Below, one piece after another: positions 1 through 8,795 of a DNA stretch of 64,000 nucleotides (position 1 is its first letter; every line of letters begins with the position of its first letter). Under the pieces are notes generated by a model, which was not told the origin of the DNA, ran no database searches, and saw only the letters and a program-made list of their open reading frames with translations. The DNA lies in NCBI RefSeq assembly GCF_037055355.1, contig NZ_CP146350.1:8145001-8209000 (forward strand). Reading direction: 5' to 3'. Source of the DNA: Streptomyces sp. DG1A-41 (GTDB taxonomy: Bacteria > Actinomycetota > Actinomycetes > Streptomycetales > Streptomycetaceae). Position numbers and translations under genes: made by a program.

Positions 1-1
1 C

Positions 2-1090
2 CGGATCCAGGTCGGTCCGGTGGCGGTCGGGGGCGGGGCCCCGGTGTCGGTGCAGTCGATGACGACGACCCGTACGTCGGACATCGGCGCCACCTTGCAG
101 CAGATCGCCGAACTCACCGCGTCCGGCTGCCAGATCGTCCGGGTCGCCTGCCCGACCCAGGACGACGCGGACGCGCTCGCGACCATCGCGCGCAAGTCGC
201 AGATCCCGGTGATCGCGGACATCCACTTCCAGCCGAAGTACGTCTTCGCGGCCATCGAGGCGGGCTGCGCCGCCGTGCGCGTCAACCCCGGCAACATCAA
301 GCAGTTCGACGACCGGGTCAAGGAGATCGCGCAGGCCGCCAAGGACCACGGCACCCCGATCCGGATCGGCGTCAACGCCGGGTCGCTGGACCGGCGGCTG
401 CTGACGAAGTACGGCAAGGCGACCCCCGAGGCGCTCGTGGAGAGCGCGCTGTGGGAGGCGTCCCTGTTTGAGGAGCACGACTTCCGGGACATCAAGATCT
501 CCGTCAAGCACAACGACCCGGTCGTGATGATCGAGGCGTACCGGCAGCTCGCCGAGCAGTGCGACTACCCGCTGCACCTGGGCGTGACGGAGGCCGGTCC
601 GGCGTTCCAGGGCACGATCAAGTCGGCGGTGGCCTTCGGCGCGCTGCTGTCGCGGGGCATCGGCGACACCATCCGGGTGTCGCTGTCGGCGCCGCCGGCC
701 GAGGAGGTCAAGGTCGGCAATCAGATCCTTGAGTCGCTGGGGCTGAGGCAGCGGCGGCTGGAGATCGTGTCCTGCCCGTCGTGCGGACGTGCGCAGGTCG
801 ACGTCTACAAGCTCGCCGACGAGGTCACGGCCGGACTCGAGGGCATGGAAGTGCCGTTGCGGGTCGCCGTCATGGGGTGTGTGGTCAACGGACCCGGCGA
901 GGCGCGGGAGGCCGACCTGGGGGTGGCCTCCGGCAACGGCAAGGGGCAGATCTTCGTCAAGGGCGAGGTCATCAAGACCGTCCCCGAGTCCAAGATCGTC
1001 GAGACGCTGATCGAAGAGGCGATGAAGCTCGCCGAGCAGATGGAGCAGGACGGCGTGGGGTCGGGGGAGCCGGCCGTCACCGTGAGTTGA
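2..1090 (+). CDS. ispG: 4-hydroxy-3-methylbut-2-enyl diphosphate synthase IspG, 5' end outside window
   Basis: IspG converts ME-cPP to HMBPP in the non-mevalonate isoprenoid pathway, in the cytoplasm, using a [4Fe-4S] cluster. The reading frame is open from base 2, and the visible start matches the interior of streptomycete IspG (the residues QVGPVAVGG precede the [10 protein letters not shown] motif), so the real start lies upstream of the window. The TIM-barrel part carries HFQPKY and VRVNPGNI. The C-terminal Fe-S domain has the CPSCGR pair and the GCVVNGPGE motif, which together supply the three Cys and one Glu ligands. It lies 28 bp before dxs. In streptomycetes this ispG-dxs-aminotransferase order closes the hopanoid cluster, so this is probably the cluster copy rather than the only IspG of the cell. 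Confidence 0.96.
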   Translation, partial: RIQVGPVAVGGGAPVSVQSMTTTRTSDIGATLQQIAELTASGCQIVRVACPTQDDADALATIARKSQIPVIADIHFQPKYVFAAIEAGCAAVRVNPGNIKQFDDRVKEIAQAAKDHGTPIRIGVNAGSLDRRLLTKYGKATPEALVESALWEASLFEEHDFRDIKISVKHNDPVVMIEAYRQLAEQCDYPLHLGVTEAGPAFQGTIKSAVAFGALLSRGIGDTIRVSLSAPPAEEVKVGNQILESLGLRQRRLEIVSCPSCGRAQVDVYKLADEVTAGLEGMEVPLRVAVMGCVVNGPGEAREADLGVASGNGKGQIFVKGEVIKTVPESKIVETLIEEAMKLAEQMEQDGVGSGEPAVTVS

Positions 1091-1118
1091 AAAGCACGGA
1101 ACCGAAGGGGGCCCGAGC

Positions 1119-3014
1119 GTGACGATTCTGGAGAGCATCCGGGGACCACGCGACCTGAAGGCGCTGTCCGAGGCGGAACTCGACGAACTGTCCGACGAGA
1201 TCAGGGAGTTCCTGGTGCACGCGGTCGCCAGGACCGGGGGCCATCTGGGGCCCAACCTGGGGGTGGTGGAGCTCACCGTCGCCCTGCACCGGGTCTTCGA
1301 GTCGCCGGTCGACCGCATCCTGTGGGACACCGGCCACCAGAGCTACGTCCACAAACTGCTGACCGGACGCCAGGACTTCTCCAAGCTGCGCGGCAAGGGC
1401 GGCCTGTCCGGCTACCCCTCGCGCGAGGAGTCCGAGCACGACGTCATCGAGAACAGCCACGCCTCCACCTCGCTCGGCTGGGCCGACGGGCTCGCCAAGG
1501 CCTGCCAGGTGCGCGGGGAGAAGGGACATGTCGTCGCGGTGATCGGCGACGGAGCCCTGACCGGCGGCATGGCCTGGGAGGCGCTGAACAACATCGCGGC
1601 CGCCAAGAACCGGCCGCTGATCATCGTCGTCAACGACAACGAACGCTCCTACGCCCCGACCATAGGCGGTCTCGCCAACCACCTCGCGACGCTGCGCACG
1701 ACCGACGGCTACGAGCGGGTCCTGGCCTGGGGCAAGGACGTGCTCCAGGCCACGCCCCTGGTCGGCAACACCCTCTACGAGGCCCTGCACGGCGCGAAGA
1801 AGGGCTTCAAGGACGCGTTCGCCCCGCAGGGCCTGTTCGAGGACCTGGGCCTGAAGTACGTCGGCCCGATCGACGGGCACGACATCGGTGCCGTGGAGTC
1901 CGCGCTGCGGCGCGCCAAACGCTTCCACGGACCGGTCCTCGTCCACTGCCTCACGGAGAAGGGCCGCGGCTACGAACCGGCCCTCGCCCACGAGGAGGAC
2001 CACTTCCACACCGTCGGCGTCATGAATCCGCTGACCTGCGAGCCGCTCTCGCCGACGGGCGGCCCCTCCTGGACCTCCGTGTTCGGCGAGGAGATCGTCA
2101 GGATCGGAGAGGAGCGGGACGACGTGGTCGCGATAACCGCCGCCATGCTCCATCCGGTCGGCCTGGGCCGGTTCGCCGAACGGTTCCCGGACCGGGTGTG
2201 GGACGTGGGAATCGCCGAGCAGCACGCGGCCGTGTCCGCGGCGGGCCTGGCGACCGGCGGCCTGCACCCGGTCGTCGCCGTCTACGCCACCTTCCTCAAC
2301 CGCGCCTTCGACCAGCTCCTGATGGACGTGGCCCTGCACCGCTGCGGGGTGACCTTCGTGCTGGACCGGGCCGGTGTCACCGGCGTCGACGGGCCCTCCC
2401 ACAACGGCGTGTGGGACATGTCCGTCCTCCAGGTCGTCCCCGGCCTCAGGATCGCGGCGCCGCGCGACGCCGACCAGATGCGCGCCCAGCTGCGCGAGGC
2501 CGTCGCCGTCGACGACGCGCCGACCCTGCTGCGCTTCCCGAAGGAGTCCGTCGGCCCGGCGATCCCGGCCGTGGACCGGGTGGGCGGACTGGACGTGCTG
2601 CACCGCGCTTCCAAGCCGCAGGTCCTGCTGGTGGCCGTGGGCGTGATGGCGCCCGTATGCCTCCAGGCCGCCGAGCTGCTCGAAGCCCGCGGCATCGGCT
2701 GCACCGTCGTCGACCCCCGCTGGGTCAAGCCCGTCGACCCGGCGCTCCCGGGCCTCGCCGCCGAACACCGCCTGGTCGCCGTCGTCGAGGACAACAGCCG
2801 GGCGGCCGGGGTCGGCTCGGCCGTGGCGCTGGCCCTGGGCGATGCCGAGGTCGACGTCCCCCTACGGCGCTTCGGGATCCCGGAGCAGTTCCTCGCGCAC
2901 GCCAAGCGGGGCGAGGTGCTCGCCGACATCGGCCTGACACCCGTCGAGGTCGCCGGACGGATCGGCGCGAGCCTGACCGTGAAGGAAGAGCTGCCCAAGG
3001 AGCCACAGGAATGA
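1119..3014 (+). CDS. dxs: 1-deoxy-D-xylulose-5-phosphate synthase
   Basis: Dxs condenses pyruvate and glyceraldehyde 3-phosphate to DXP, the first step of the MEP pathway, with thiamine diphosphate. At 631 residues it has the normal family length. The N-terminal TPP domain shows the [13 protein letters not shown] segment and the TPP motif [16 protein letters not shown]. The central pyrimidine-binding domain has [15 protein letters not shown], followed by the transketolase C domain. The GTG start at 1119 sits behind the purine-rich stretch AAGGGGG. It overlaps the next gene by four bases (ATGA). Neighbouring ispG and the aminotransferase suggest it boosts isoprenoid precursors for hopanoids. 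The shorter or frame-shadowed ORFs across it are compositional. Confidence 0.97.
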   Translation: MTILESIRGPRDLKALSEAELDELSDEIREFLVHAVARTGGHLGPNLGVVELTVALHRVFESPVDRILWDTGHQSYVHKLLTGRQDFSKLRGKGGLSGYPSREESEHDVIENSHASTSLGWADGLAKACQVRGEKGHVVAVIGDGALTGGMAWEALNNIAAAKNRPLIIVVNDNERSYAPTIGGLANHLATLRTTDGYERVLAWGKDVLQATPLVGNTLYEALHGAKKGFKDAFAPQGLFEDLGLKYVGPIDGHDIGAVESALRRAKRFHGPVLVHCLTEKGRGYEPALAHEEDHFHTVGVMNPLTCEPLSPTGGPSWTSVFGEEIVRIGEERDDVVAITAAMLHPVGLGRFAERFPDRVWDVGIAEQHAAVSAAGLATGGLHPVVAVYATFLNRAFDQLLMDVALHRCGVTFVLDRAGVTGVDGPSHNGVWDMSVLQVVPGLRIAAPRDADQMRAQLREAVAVDDAPTLLRFPKESVGPAIPAVDRVGGLDVLHRASKPQVLLVAVGVMAPVCLQAAELLEARGIGCTVVDPRWVKPVDPALPGLAAEHRLVAVVEDNSRAAGVGSAVALALGDAEVDVPLRRFGIPEQFLAHAKRGEVLADIGLTPVEVAGRIGASLTVKEELPKEPQE

Positions 3015-4426
3015 CAACCGCCGAGTCCGCGTCGCAGTCGTCGCAGGCCGGGGCGTTCGACCTCGGCAGGCTGCTGGCCGAACGCGGAGCCGAGCGCTAC
3101 GAGCTGCACACCCGGTACCTCAACCACCAGCTCCCGCGCATGCTGCACACCATCGGCTTCGACAAGGTCTACGAGCGCGCCGAGGGTGCCTACTTCTACG
3201 ACGCGGACGGCAACGACTACCTGGACATGCTCGCCGGGTTCGGGGTGATGGGCCTGGGCCGCCACCACCCCGTCGTGCGCAAGGCGCTGCACGACGTCCT
3301 GGACGCCCAGCTCGCCGACCTCACCCGGTTCGACTGCCAGCCGCTGCCCGGCCTGCTGGCCGAGAAGCTGCTCGCGCACAGCCCGCACCTGGACCGGGTG
3401 TTCTTCGGCAACAGCGGCACGGAGGCCGTCGAGGGCGCGCTGAAGTTCGCCCGGTTCGTGACCGGCAGGCCCAGGGTCCTGTACTGCGCGCACGCCTTCC
3501 ACGGCCTGACCACCGGCTCCCTCTCCGTGAACGGCGAGTCCGGCTTCCGCGACGGCTTCGCCCCGCTGCTGCCCGACACGGCCGTACCGCTCGGAGATCT
3601 CGACGCGCTGGAAAGGGAGTTGAGGAAGGGTGACGTCGCCGCCCTGATCGTCGAGCCGATCCAGGGCAAGGGCGTGCTGGAGGCCCCGCCCGGCTACCTG
3701 CGGGCCGCCCAGGAACTGTTGCACCGGCACAAGGCGCTGCTCATCGCCGACGAGGTGCAGACGGGCCTCGGCCGTACCGGCGACTTCTACGGCTACCAGC
3801 ACGAGGACGGCGTGGAACCCGACCTGGTGTGCGTGGCCAAGGCGCTCTCCGGCGGCTATGTGCCGGTGGGCGCCACGCTCGCCAAGGACTGGATCTTCAA
3901 GAAGGTCTACTCGTCGATGGACCGGGTGCTGGTCCACTCGGCGAGCTTCGGGTCCAACGCGCAGGCCATGGCTGCGGGCCTGGCGGTGCTGTCGGTGCTG
4001 GAGAACGAGCAGATCGTCGCCGACGTCCGCGCCACCGGGGAACAGCTCCGATCCCGCCTGGCGGCGCTGACGGACAAGTACGAGATGCTCGCCGACGTCC
4101 GCGGCCGGGGCCTGATGATCGGCATCGAGTTCGGCCGGCCGAAGTCGCTGAAGCTGCGCAGCCGCTGGGCCATGCTCCAGGCCGCGCGCAAGGGACTGTT
4201 CGCGCAGATGGTCGTCGTACCGCTGCTCCAGAAGCACCGGATCCTCACCCAGGTCTCCGGCGACCACATGGAGGTGATCAAGCTGATCCCGCCGCTGATC
4301 ATCGGCGAGCGGGAGGTGGACCGGTTCGTCGACGCCTTCACCGCCGTGATGGACGACGCACACGACGGCGGGCTGGTCTGGGACTTCGGCAAGACACTCG
4401 TCAAACAGGCGGTGGCCAACCGGTAA
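3011..4426 (+). CDS. class III PLP aminotransferase, HpnO-like (hopanoid side-chain amination)
   Basis: This is a 471-residue class III (ornithine-type) aminotransferase. The PLP-contacting motif [13 protein letters not shown] and the Schiff-base lysine in [13 protein letters not shown] are both present. Its position directly after ispG and dxs, with translational coupling through an ATGA overlap, matches the gene that closes streptomycete hopanoid clusters. There it is known or thought to convert ribosylhopane to aminobacteriohopanetriol. The substrate is inferred from context; the fold and cofactor are read directly. The ATG at 3011 is preferred because a longer in-frame opening would run deep inside dxs. 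An alternative would be a general omega-aminotransferase. Confidence 0.85.
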   Translation: MTTAESASQSSQAGAFDLGRLLAERGAERYELHTRYLNHQLPRMLHTIGFDKVYERAEGAYFYDADGNDYLDMLAGFGVMGLGRHHPVVRKALHDVLDAQLADLTRFDCQPLPGLLAEKLLAHSPHLDRVFFGNSGTEAVEGALKFARFVTGRPRVLYCAHAFHGLTTGSLSVNGESGFRDGFAPLLPDTAVPLGDLDALERELRKGDVAALIVEPIQGKGVLEAPPGYLRAAQELLHRHKALLIADEVQTGLGRTGDFYGYQHEDGVEPDLVCVAKALSGGYVPVGATLAKDWIFKKVYSSMDRVLVHSASFGSNAQAMAAGLAVLSVLENEQIVADVRATGEQLRSRLAALTDKYEMLADVRGRGLMIGIEFGRPKSLKLRSRWAMLQAARKGLFAQMVVVPLLQKHRILTQVSGDHMEVIKLIPPLIIGEREVDRFVDAFTAVMDDAHDGGLVWDFGKTLVKQAVANR

Positions 4427-4437
4427 GCGCGCGTTTT

Positions 4438-4472
4438 TTGCCTCTGAGGCAACAAATTTGCCGGTGGGGCAA
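4438..4472. promoter_or_regulatory. Twin palindromic operator upstream of the XRE-cupin gene
   Basis: Two palindromes of the form TTGCC-N5-GGCAA lie in the 66-bp gap. The first (4438-4452) is perfect with 7-base arms, TTGCCTC/GAGGCAA. The second (4458-4472) keeps the 5-base arms. Their centres are 20 bp apart, two helical turns, so two dimers would bind the same DNA face. The position just before the regulator start at 4493 suggests autoregulation. The assignment to that regulator is inference. Confidence 0.7.
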
Positions 4473-4492
4473 GGCTCCGGCTGAATGAGGGC

Positions 4493-5137
4493 ATGAGCTC
4501 CTCCGAGACCGAGCGGTCCTCCGGGGCCGCCCCGTCGGCTGACCAGGCGGCCGGTGCGCTGCCCGCCGTCGCGCCGCAGCTGCGTGCACTGCGGCGCCGG
4601 GCTTCCCTGACCCTGGAGGCCGCGGCCCGCGCCGCCGGGCTGTCGCCCGCCCATCTCTCCCGCCTGGAGACCGGGCAGCGCCAGCCCTCCCTGCCGATGC
4701 TGCTCGCGCTCGCCCGCGTCTACGGTACGACCGTCGCCGAGCTGCTCGGCGAAACGGTCGCCGGCCGGGACGCCGTCGTCCGCGCGGCCGACATGGAACC
4801 GACCGCTGCGGGTGGCTGGACGTACTGGCGAGCCGGCGCCTCCGGGCGCGGGATGCAGGCCCTGCGCGTCCACGTCCCGTACGGTTCCCAGGGCGACATC
4901 GTGCGCGTCCACCCCGGCGAGGAGTGGCTCCATGTGCTCCGGGGACGGCTGCGGCTGAGCCTCGGCGACACCACGCACCGGCTCGCGCCCGGCGACAGCG
5001 CCCACTTCGACTCGCTGACCCCGCACCGGATCGCCGCCCAGGACCCGGACGGCGTCGAGCTGCTCTTCGTCCACACCCTCTTGCAGAGCCCCACGGCCGC
5101 CCTGTGCCTGGGCCCCACCCATGGAGACGGGTCATGA
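4493..5137 (+). CDS. XRE-family regulator with C-terminal cupin domain
   Basis: A 214-residue cytoplasmic regulator. Residues about 25-80 form an XRE helix-turn-helix (LRRRASLTLEAAARAAG, then LSRLETGQRQPSLPMLLALA). Residues about 125-195 form a small cupin barrel with the HPGEEWLHVLRGRL strand and a PGDSAHF turn. Such proteins usually repress nearby genes until a small ligand binds the cupin. The twin palindrome immediately upstream is the likely operator. It overlaps the next small gene by four bases. The same regulator and small-protein pair follows the hopanoid cluster in other streptomycetes as far as I recall, but control of hopanoid genes is unproven. Confidence 0.9.
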   Translation: MSSSETERSSGAAPSADQAAGALPAVAPQLRALRRRASLTLEAAARAAGLSPAHLSRLETGQRQPSLPMLLALARVYGTTVAELLGETVAGRDAVVRAADMEPTAAGGWTYWRAGASGRGMQALRVHVPYGSQGDIVRVHPGEEWLHVLRGRLRLSLGDTTHRLAPGDSAHFDSLTPHRIAAQDPDGVELLFVHTLLQSPTAALCLGPTHGDGS

Positions 5138-5253
5138 AGGACATGGAGGAGAAGTTCCCCCGCGCCCTGTGGGTGCGGCTGTTCATCTACCTCGTGGTGG
5201 GGCACATCTTCGCCGCTTTCGTGTACTTCCTGTTCGAGGCAGGGGCCCGCTAG
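5134..5253 (+). CDS. 39-residue single-pass membrane protein, probably DUF6126
   Basis: This small gene starts at the ATG that overlaps the stop of the XRE-cupin gene (ATGA), so it is translationally coupled. The product has a charged N-terminus (MKDMEEKFPRALWVR) followed by one hydrophobic helix (LFIYLVVGHIFAAFVYFLF) and a short basic tail. That pattern fits the small DUF6126-type membrane proteins paired with XRE-cupin regulators. Function is unknown. Coupling suggests it reports to, or is controlled with, the regulator. It could also be a small toxin-like or transporter-modulating peptide, for which there is no direct evidence. Confidence 0.75.
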   Translation: MKDMEEKFPRALWVRLFIYLVVGHIFAAFVYFLFEAGAR

Positions 5254-5261
5254 CGGCGTCT

Positions 5262-6058
5262 TCAGTCGAGCAGCCGCTCGCGCAGCCGCTCCCGGGTCTC
5301 CGGGGCGAGCCCGAGGCCCTTCTCCAGATAGGCCTCGACGCCGCCCCAGGTCTCCTCGATGGTGTCGAAGGCCGCCGTCAGGTACTCGGCGCGCGCGTCG
5401 AACAGAGGGCTGAGCAGCTCCATGACCTCGGGGGAGTAGGCCGAGGCGGCGGAGCTGCTGCGGTGCACCTTGTAGCGGCGGTGCTTGGCGTTGGACTTCA
5501 GGTAGTCGTCGACGATCGCCTCGCGCTCGACGCCCAGGGCGAGCAGCGTCACCGCGATGGACAGACCCGCGCGGTCCTTGCCCGCCGCGCAGTGCATCAG
5601 GGCGGGGACGCTGTCCTCGGCGAGCGCGTGCAGCACCTGGGAGTGCTCGGCCGTGCGGCTTTTGATGATCGTGCGGTACGAGGCGATCATGCGGTCCGCG
5701 CCCTTGCCGTCCGAGAGGATCGCGCGCAGTTGGTCCAGGTCGCCGTCGCGGACCATCTTCCAGAACTCGGCGCCGTCGGCCGGGTCGCTCAGCGGCAGGT
5801 TCACATTGCGCACGCCCGGCAGCTCGACGTCCGGCCCTTCGAGCTTCTGGTCCGCCTCGTTGCGGAAGTCGAAGATCGTGCGCAGGCCCAGGGTGGTCAG
5901 GAAGGCGGCGTCCCCCCGGTCGCATGGGCGAGGTGGCCGCTGCGGAACAGCACCCCCTGCCGCACCCGCCGTCCGTCCACGGTCGGCAGTCCGCCCACAT
6001 CGCGGAAGTTGCGCACTCCGGCCAGCTCGGGCTCGGTCGACGGGACCTGCTGCGTCAC
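5262..6058 (-). pseudogene. Tyrosine/dual-specificity protein phosphatase (Y_phosphatase3 type), frameshifted
   Basis: The two halves of one phosphatase are read in different frames. The N-terminal half runs from a GTG at 6058, behind a clear GGAGGAG site, and encodes AGVRNFRDVGGLPTVDGR up to SGHLAHAT. The rest encodes DAAFLTTLGLRTIFDFRNEAD and the catalytic P-loop HCAAGKDRAG. The break is at the C6 run 5912-5917 (G6 on the coding strand). One more G would restore a continuous protein of about 265 residues. Everything else, including the signature Cys and Arg, is intact. This suggests a very recent mutation or a homopolymer sequencing error. Family function: hydrolysis of phosphotyrosine in the cytoplasm. 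Confidence 0.85.
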
Positions 6059-6237
6059 GAGGGCTCCTCCCCTTCGGCGCCGCCGACGCGGCTCGTCGAC
6101 GGGCATCACTCGACGATACGACATGCCTGCCTGGGGCAATGAGTTGTCCACAGGCGTTGCCGGGAGCCCCCACAGCCCTTGATGATGTTGGGGCCTGGTC
6201 GCACCTGGTCGGGCCTGTTCGAATCTGTGAGGTCTTG

Positions 6238-8319
6238 ATGCTGGACATCTCCGAAGACGGTCGTACGTGGGTGCTCTCGGGGCCGACCAGTAGTTACGCC
6301 GTCCATGTCACCGACCGCGACGAGCTGCTGCACCTGCACTGGGGCCCCCGGATCGGCCTCGCCGACGCCGAGGCCCTCGCCGTCCGGCCGCTGCCGGACT
6401 ACTGGCCCTTCGAGTCCCCGCTCGACGGGCGCGAGGAGTATCCGGTCGAGGGAGGTCCCCGTTTCGTGCGGCCCGCCCTGTCCGTACGCACCCCGGAGCG
6501 GCGCGGCACCGAGTGGACCTACGAGGGGCATGACGCCGACGGCGAGGGCGGTGAGCTGCGGCTGCGCTTCAGTGACGGTGACCTGACCATCACGCTGCAC
6601 TACCGGATGCGCTTCTCGACGGACGTCGTCGAGCGCTGGGTGACCCTCGACAACCACGGACCCGCCGTCGAGGTGCTGCGCGCCGACTCCGCCACCTGGA
6701 CCCTGCCCGACCGCGACGCCTGGCGGCTGTCCCAGCTGCACGGCCGCTGGGGCGCCGAGTCCCGGCTGGAGCGCTCCGTCCTCGCTCACGGAGAGAAGGT
6801 CATCGGCAGCCGCCGCGGCCACACCGGTCACCAGCACCTGCCGTGGGTCGCGCTCGACACCGACGCGACCGAGGAGCGCGGCGAGGTGTACGGATGCGCC
6901 CTGGGCTGGTCCGGCTCCTGGCGGATCGCAGTGGCCCAACTCCCGGACGCGCGCGTGCAGATCACCGGCGGGGCCGGCTACGACGACTCGGGCCTGCTGA
7001 TGCTGGGCACGGGGGAGTCGTACACGTCCCCGGTCTTCGCCGGGCTCTGGAGCGACGGCGGTTTCGGCGGGGCGAGCCGCGCCTGGCACGCCTACCAGCG
7101 GGCGTACGTGATCCCGGACGCCGGCCAGGACCGGCCGGTGCTGTTCAACTCCTGGGAGGCCACCGAGTTCGACATCTCCGAGGAGCAGCAGCGGGCACTC
7201 GCCGAGCGGGCCGCCGCCATGGGTGTCGAGCTGTTCGTGGTCGACGACGGCTGGTTCGGGGCGCGCACCAGCGACCGGGCCGGGCTAGGCGACTGGACCC
7301 CCAACCCCGACCGCTTCCCGGGCGGCCTCAAGCCGCTCGCCGACCATGTGCACGGCCTCGGCATGCGGTTCGGGATCTGGGTCGAGCCGGAGATGGTCAA
7401 CCCGGACAGTGACCTGTACCGCGCGCACCCGGACTGGGTGCAGTACCAACCGGGACGAAAGCGGACGGAGTTCCGTAATCAGCTCGTACTGAACCTCGCC
7501 CGCGAGGACGTCCAGGAGTACCTCTGGCAGCGGCTCGACGGACTCCTCTCCAGCGCCCCGATCGACTACGTCAAGTGGGACTTCAACCGCTGCTTCACCG
7601 ACGCCGGCTGGCCGGACGACCCCTACCCGCAGCGGCTGTGGGTCGACCACGTCCACGCCCTGTACGCCCTGTTGGACCGACTGCGGGCCGCCCACCCAGG
7701 GGTGGCATTCGAATCCTGCTCGGGAGGCGGCGGCCGGATCGACCTCGGTGTGCTCGGCCGCACGGACCAGGTGTGGACCTCGGACAACACCGACCCGCTC
7801 GACCGGCTCGCCATCCAGCACGGCTTCAGCCAGATCCATCCGGCCCGGGTCATGGCCGCCTGGGTCACCGACAGCCCGAACGCCATGCTCAACCACCGGG
7901 CCAGTTCCCTGCGGTTCCGGTTCGTCAGTGCCATGGCCGGGGTGCTCGGTGTCGGCGGCGACCTCACGCGGTGGACGGAGGAGGAGCTCGCCGGGGCGCG
8001 GGACTGGGTGAAGCTCTACAAGGAGATCCGGCCCGTGGTGCAGCGCGGCGACCTGTACCGGCTGCGCCCGCCGGAGGGGGGCCTGAGCGCCGTGCAGTAC
8101 GTCCTCGGTGACGAGACCGTCGTCCTCGCCTGGCTCCAGGCGCAGCGCTACGGCGAGCCCGTTCCGGCGCTCCGGCTGCGGTGCCTGGACCCCACGGCAT
8201 CGTACGAATGCCTCGAAACGGGCGAAGTTCACCGGGGTGCCGTGCTGCTCCATCACGGGCTGCGGGTCGGTCTGCGCGGGGATCTGGACGCCACCGTCGT
8301 CCGGCTTAAGCGTAAGTAG
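6238..8319 (+). CDS. GH36-family alpha-galactosidase
   Basis: A 693-residue cytoplasmic glycoside hydrolase with no signal peptide. The N-terminal beta-sandwich is followed by a TIM barrel. The nucleophile is Asp448 in the YVKWDFNR motif and the acid/base Asp516 in SDNTD; the spacing of about 70 residues and the SCSGGGGRID segment between them are typical of GH36. It removes terminal alpha-galactose from oligosaccharides such as melibiose or raffinose. The ATG at 6238 is chosen; the longer open frame upstream runs through the divergent phosphatase gene. It stands alone, with no sugar transporter beside it. Confidence 0.93.
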   Translation: MLDISEDGRTWVLSGPTSSYAVHVTDRDELLHLHWGPRIGLADAEALAVRPLPDYWPFESPLDGREEYPVEGGPRFVRPALSVRTPERRGTEWTYEGHDADGEGGELRLRFSDGDLTITLHYRMRFSTDVVERWVTLDNHGPAVEVLRADSATWTLPDRDAWRLSQLHGRWGAESRLERSVLAHGEKVIGSRRGHTGHQHLPWVALDTDATEERGEVYGCALGWSGSWRIAVAQLPDARVQITGGAGYDDSGLLMLGTGESYTSPVFAGLWSDGGFGGASRAWHAYQRAYVIPDAGQDRPVLFNSWEATEFDISEEQQRALAERAAAMGVELFVVDDGWFGARTSDRAGLGDWTPNPDRFPGGLKPLADHVHGLGMRFGIWVEPEMVNPDSDLYRAHPDWVQYQPGRKRTEFRNQLVLNLAREDVQEYLWQRLDGLLSSAPIDYVKWDFNRCFTDAGWPDDPYPQRLWVDHVHALYALLDRLRAAHPGVAFESCSGGGGRIDLGVLGRTDQVWTSDNTDPLDRLAIQHGFSQIHPARVMAAWVTDSPNAMLNHRASSLRFRFVSAMAGVLGVGGDLTRWTEEELAGARDWVKLYKEIRPVVQRGDLYRLRPPEGGLSAVQYVLGDETVVLAWLQAQRYGEPVPALRLRCLDPTASYECLETGEVHRGAVLLHHGLRVGLRGDLDATVVRLKRK

Positions 8320-8616
8320 CCGTTCTGTCCGGATAGGGCGCGCTTAGGTTATTTCGACATAACGTGCCCCGATCGTAAAGGAGATGTGGTCGGGGTGCGT
8401 GAGCATCGTCATATTCGTAACGATGTGTTGTTGCCATGTGCACGTAATTCTGGCGCTATTCAGGGGGATTGAGGAAAGCGGGAGATCCGTAATCCACGCT
8501 CCGTGACGGAAAACGTGCCGATGCGTCAAGAAAAACGCAGTCACAGGCAACCGCAAGCTTGTCCCTTTGCGTCCTGGTCGCTTACGTTCCACACCCATCC
8601 GGACGGACGCCTAATC
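8320..8616. other. AT-richer intergenic region upstream of the riboswitch
   Basis: About 300 bp with clearly lower GC than the flanking genes. It holds a GTTAT-N6-ATAAC dyad (8348-8363) and an imperfect hairpin whose arms are CCCCGATC near 8367 and GGTCGGGG near 8390. I see no credible gene: the short frames on either strand lack family features and good ribosome sites. It probably carries the promoter for the riboswitch-M23 transcript. Confidence 0.5.
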
Positions 8617-8785
8617 CTGCCGCCGTCCGGAGCCCCACACACTGACCCGACGTACGGCAGGAGCGGGGGACCCACAGGTAAGACGCCTGTTCCGGTTCCC
8701 GGAACGGCTTGGGGTTAAGCCGCGCCTCGGCGTGGCCGGGCATCTCCAGCCCGAACCCGACAGCTCACCTCGTAGGCGCCGGAGA
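8617..8785 (+). ncRNA. ydaO/yuaA-type c-di-AMP riboswitch
   Basis: The leader of the M23 endopeptidase gene carries conserved blocks of the ydaO class: GGAGCGGGGGACCCA (about 8660-8674), GGGGTTAAGCCGC (about 8711-8723), and the terminal block CCGAACCCGACAGCTCACCT (8751-8770) followed by CGTAGGCG (8771-8778). The shine-dalgarno GGAGAGGAA lies directly after it. In actinobacteria this riboswitch controls cell-wall hydrolase genes such as rpf and LysM/M23 genes; c-di-AMP turns expression off. The exact ends are estimated. Confidence 0.9.
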
Positions 8786-8795
8786 GGAATTCGCC

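Noticed and set aside
1077..5122. Very long antisense frames across dxs and the aminotransferase gene (563 and 946 codons)
   Set aside because: They mirror real genes in GC-rich codon-position bias, are Arg/Gly/Val/His-rich and carry no family motifs.
5134..5253. Toxin of a toxin-antitoxin pair with the XRE-cupin protein
   Set aside because: Single hydrophobic helix alone is weak evidence; the cupin regulator is not an antitoxin type and no pairing precedent can be shown.
8344..8598. 84-codon minus-strand frame upstream of the riboswitch
   Set aside because: No ribosome site, no family similarity, and it lies in the promoter-like AT-richer region.
8503..8718. 71-codon plus-strand frame entering the riboswitch
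   Set aside because: It runs into the conserved ydaO blocks, so the sequence is under RNA, not protein, constraint.
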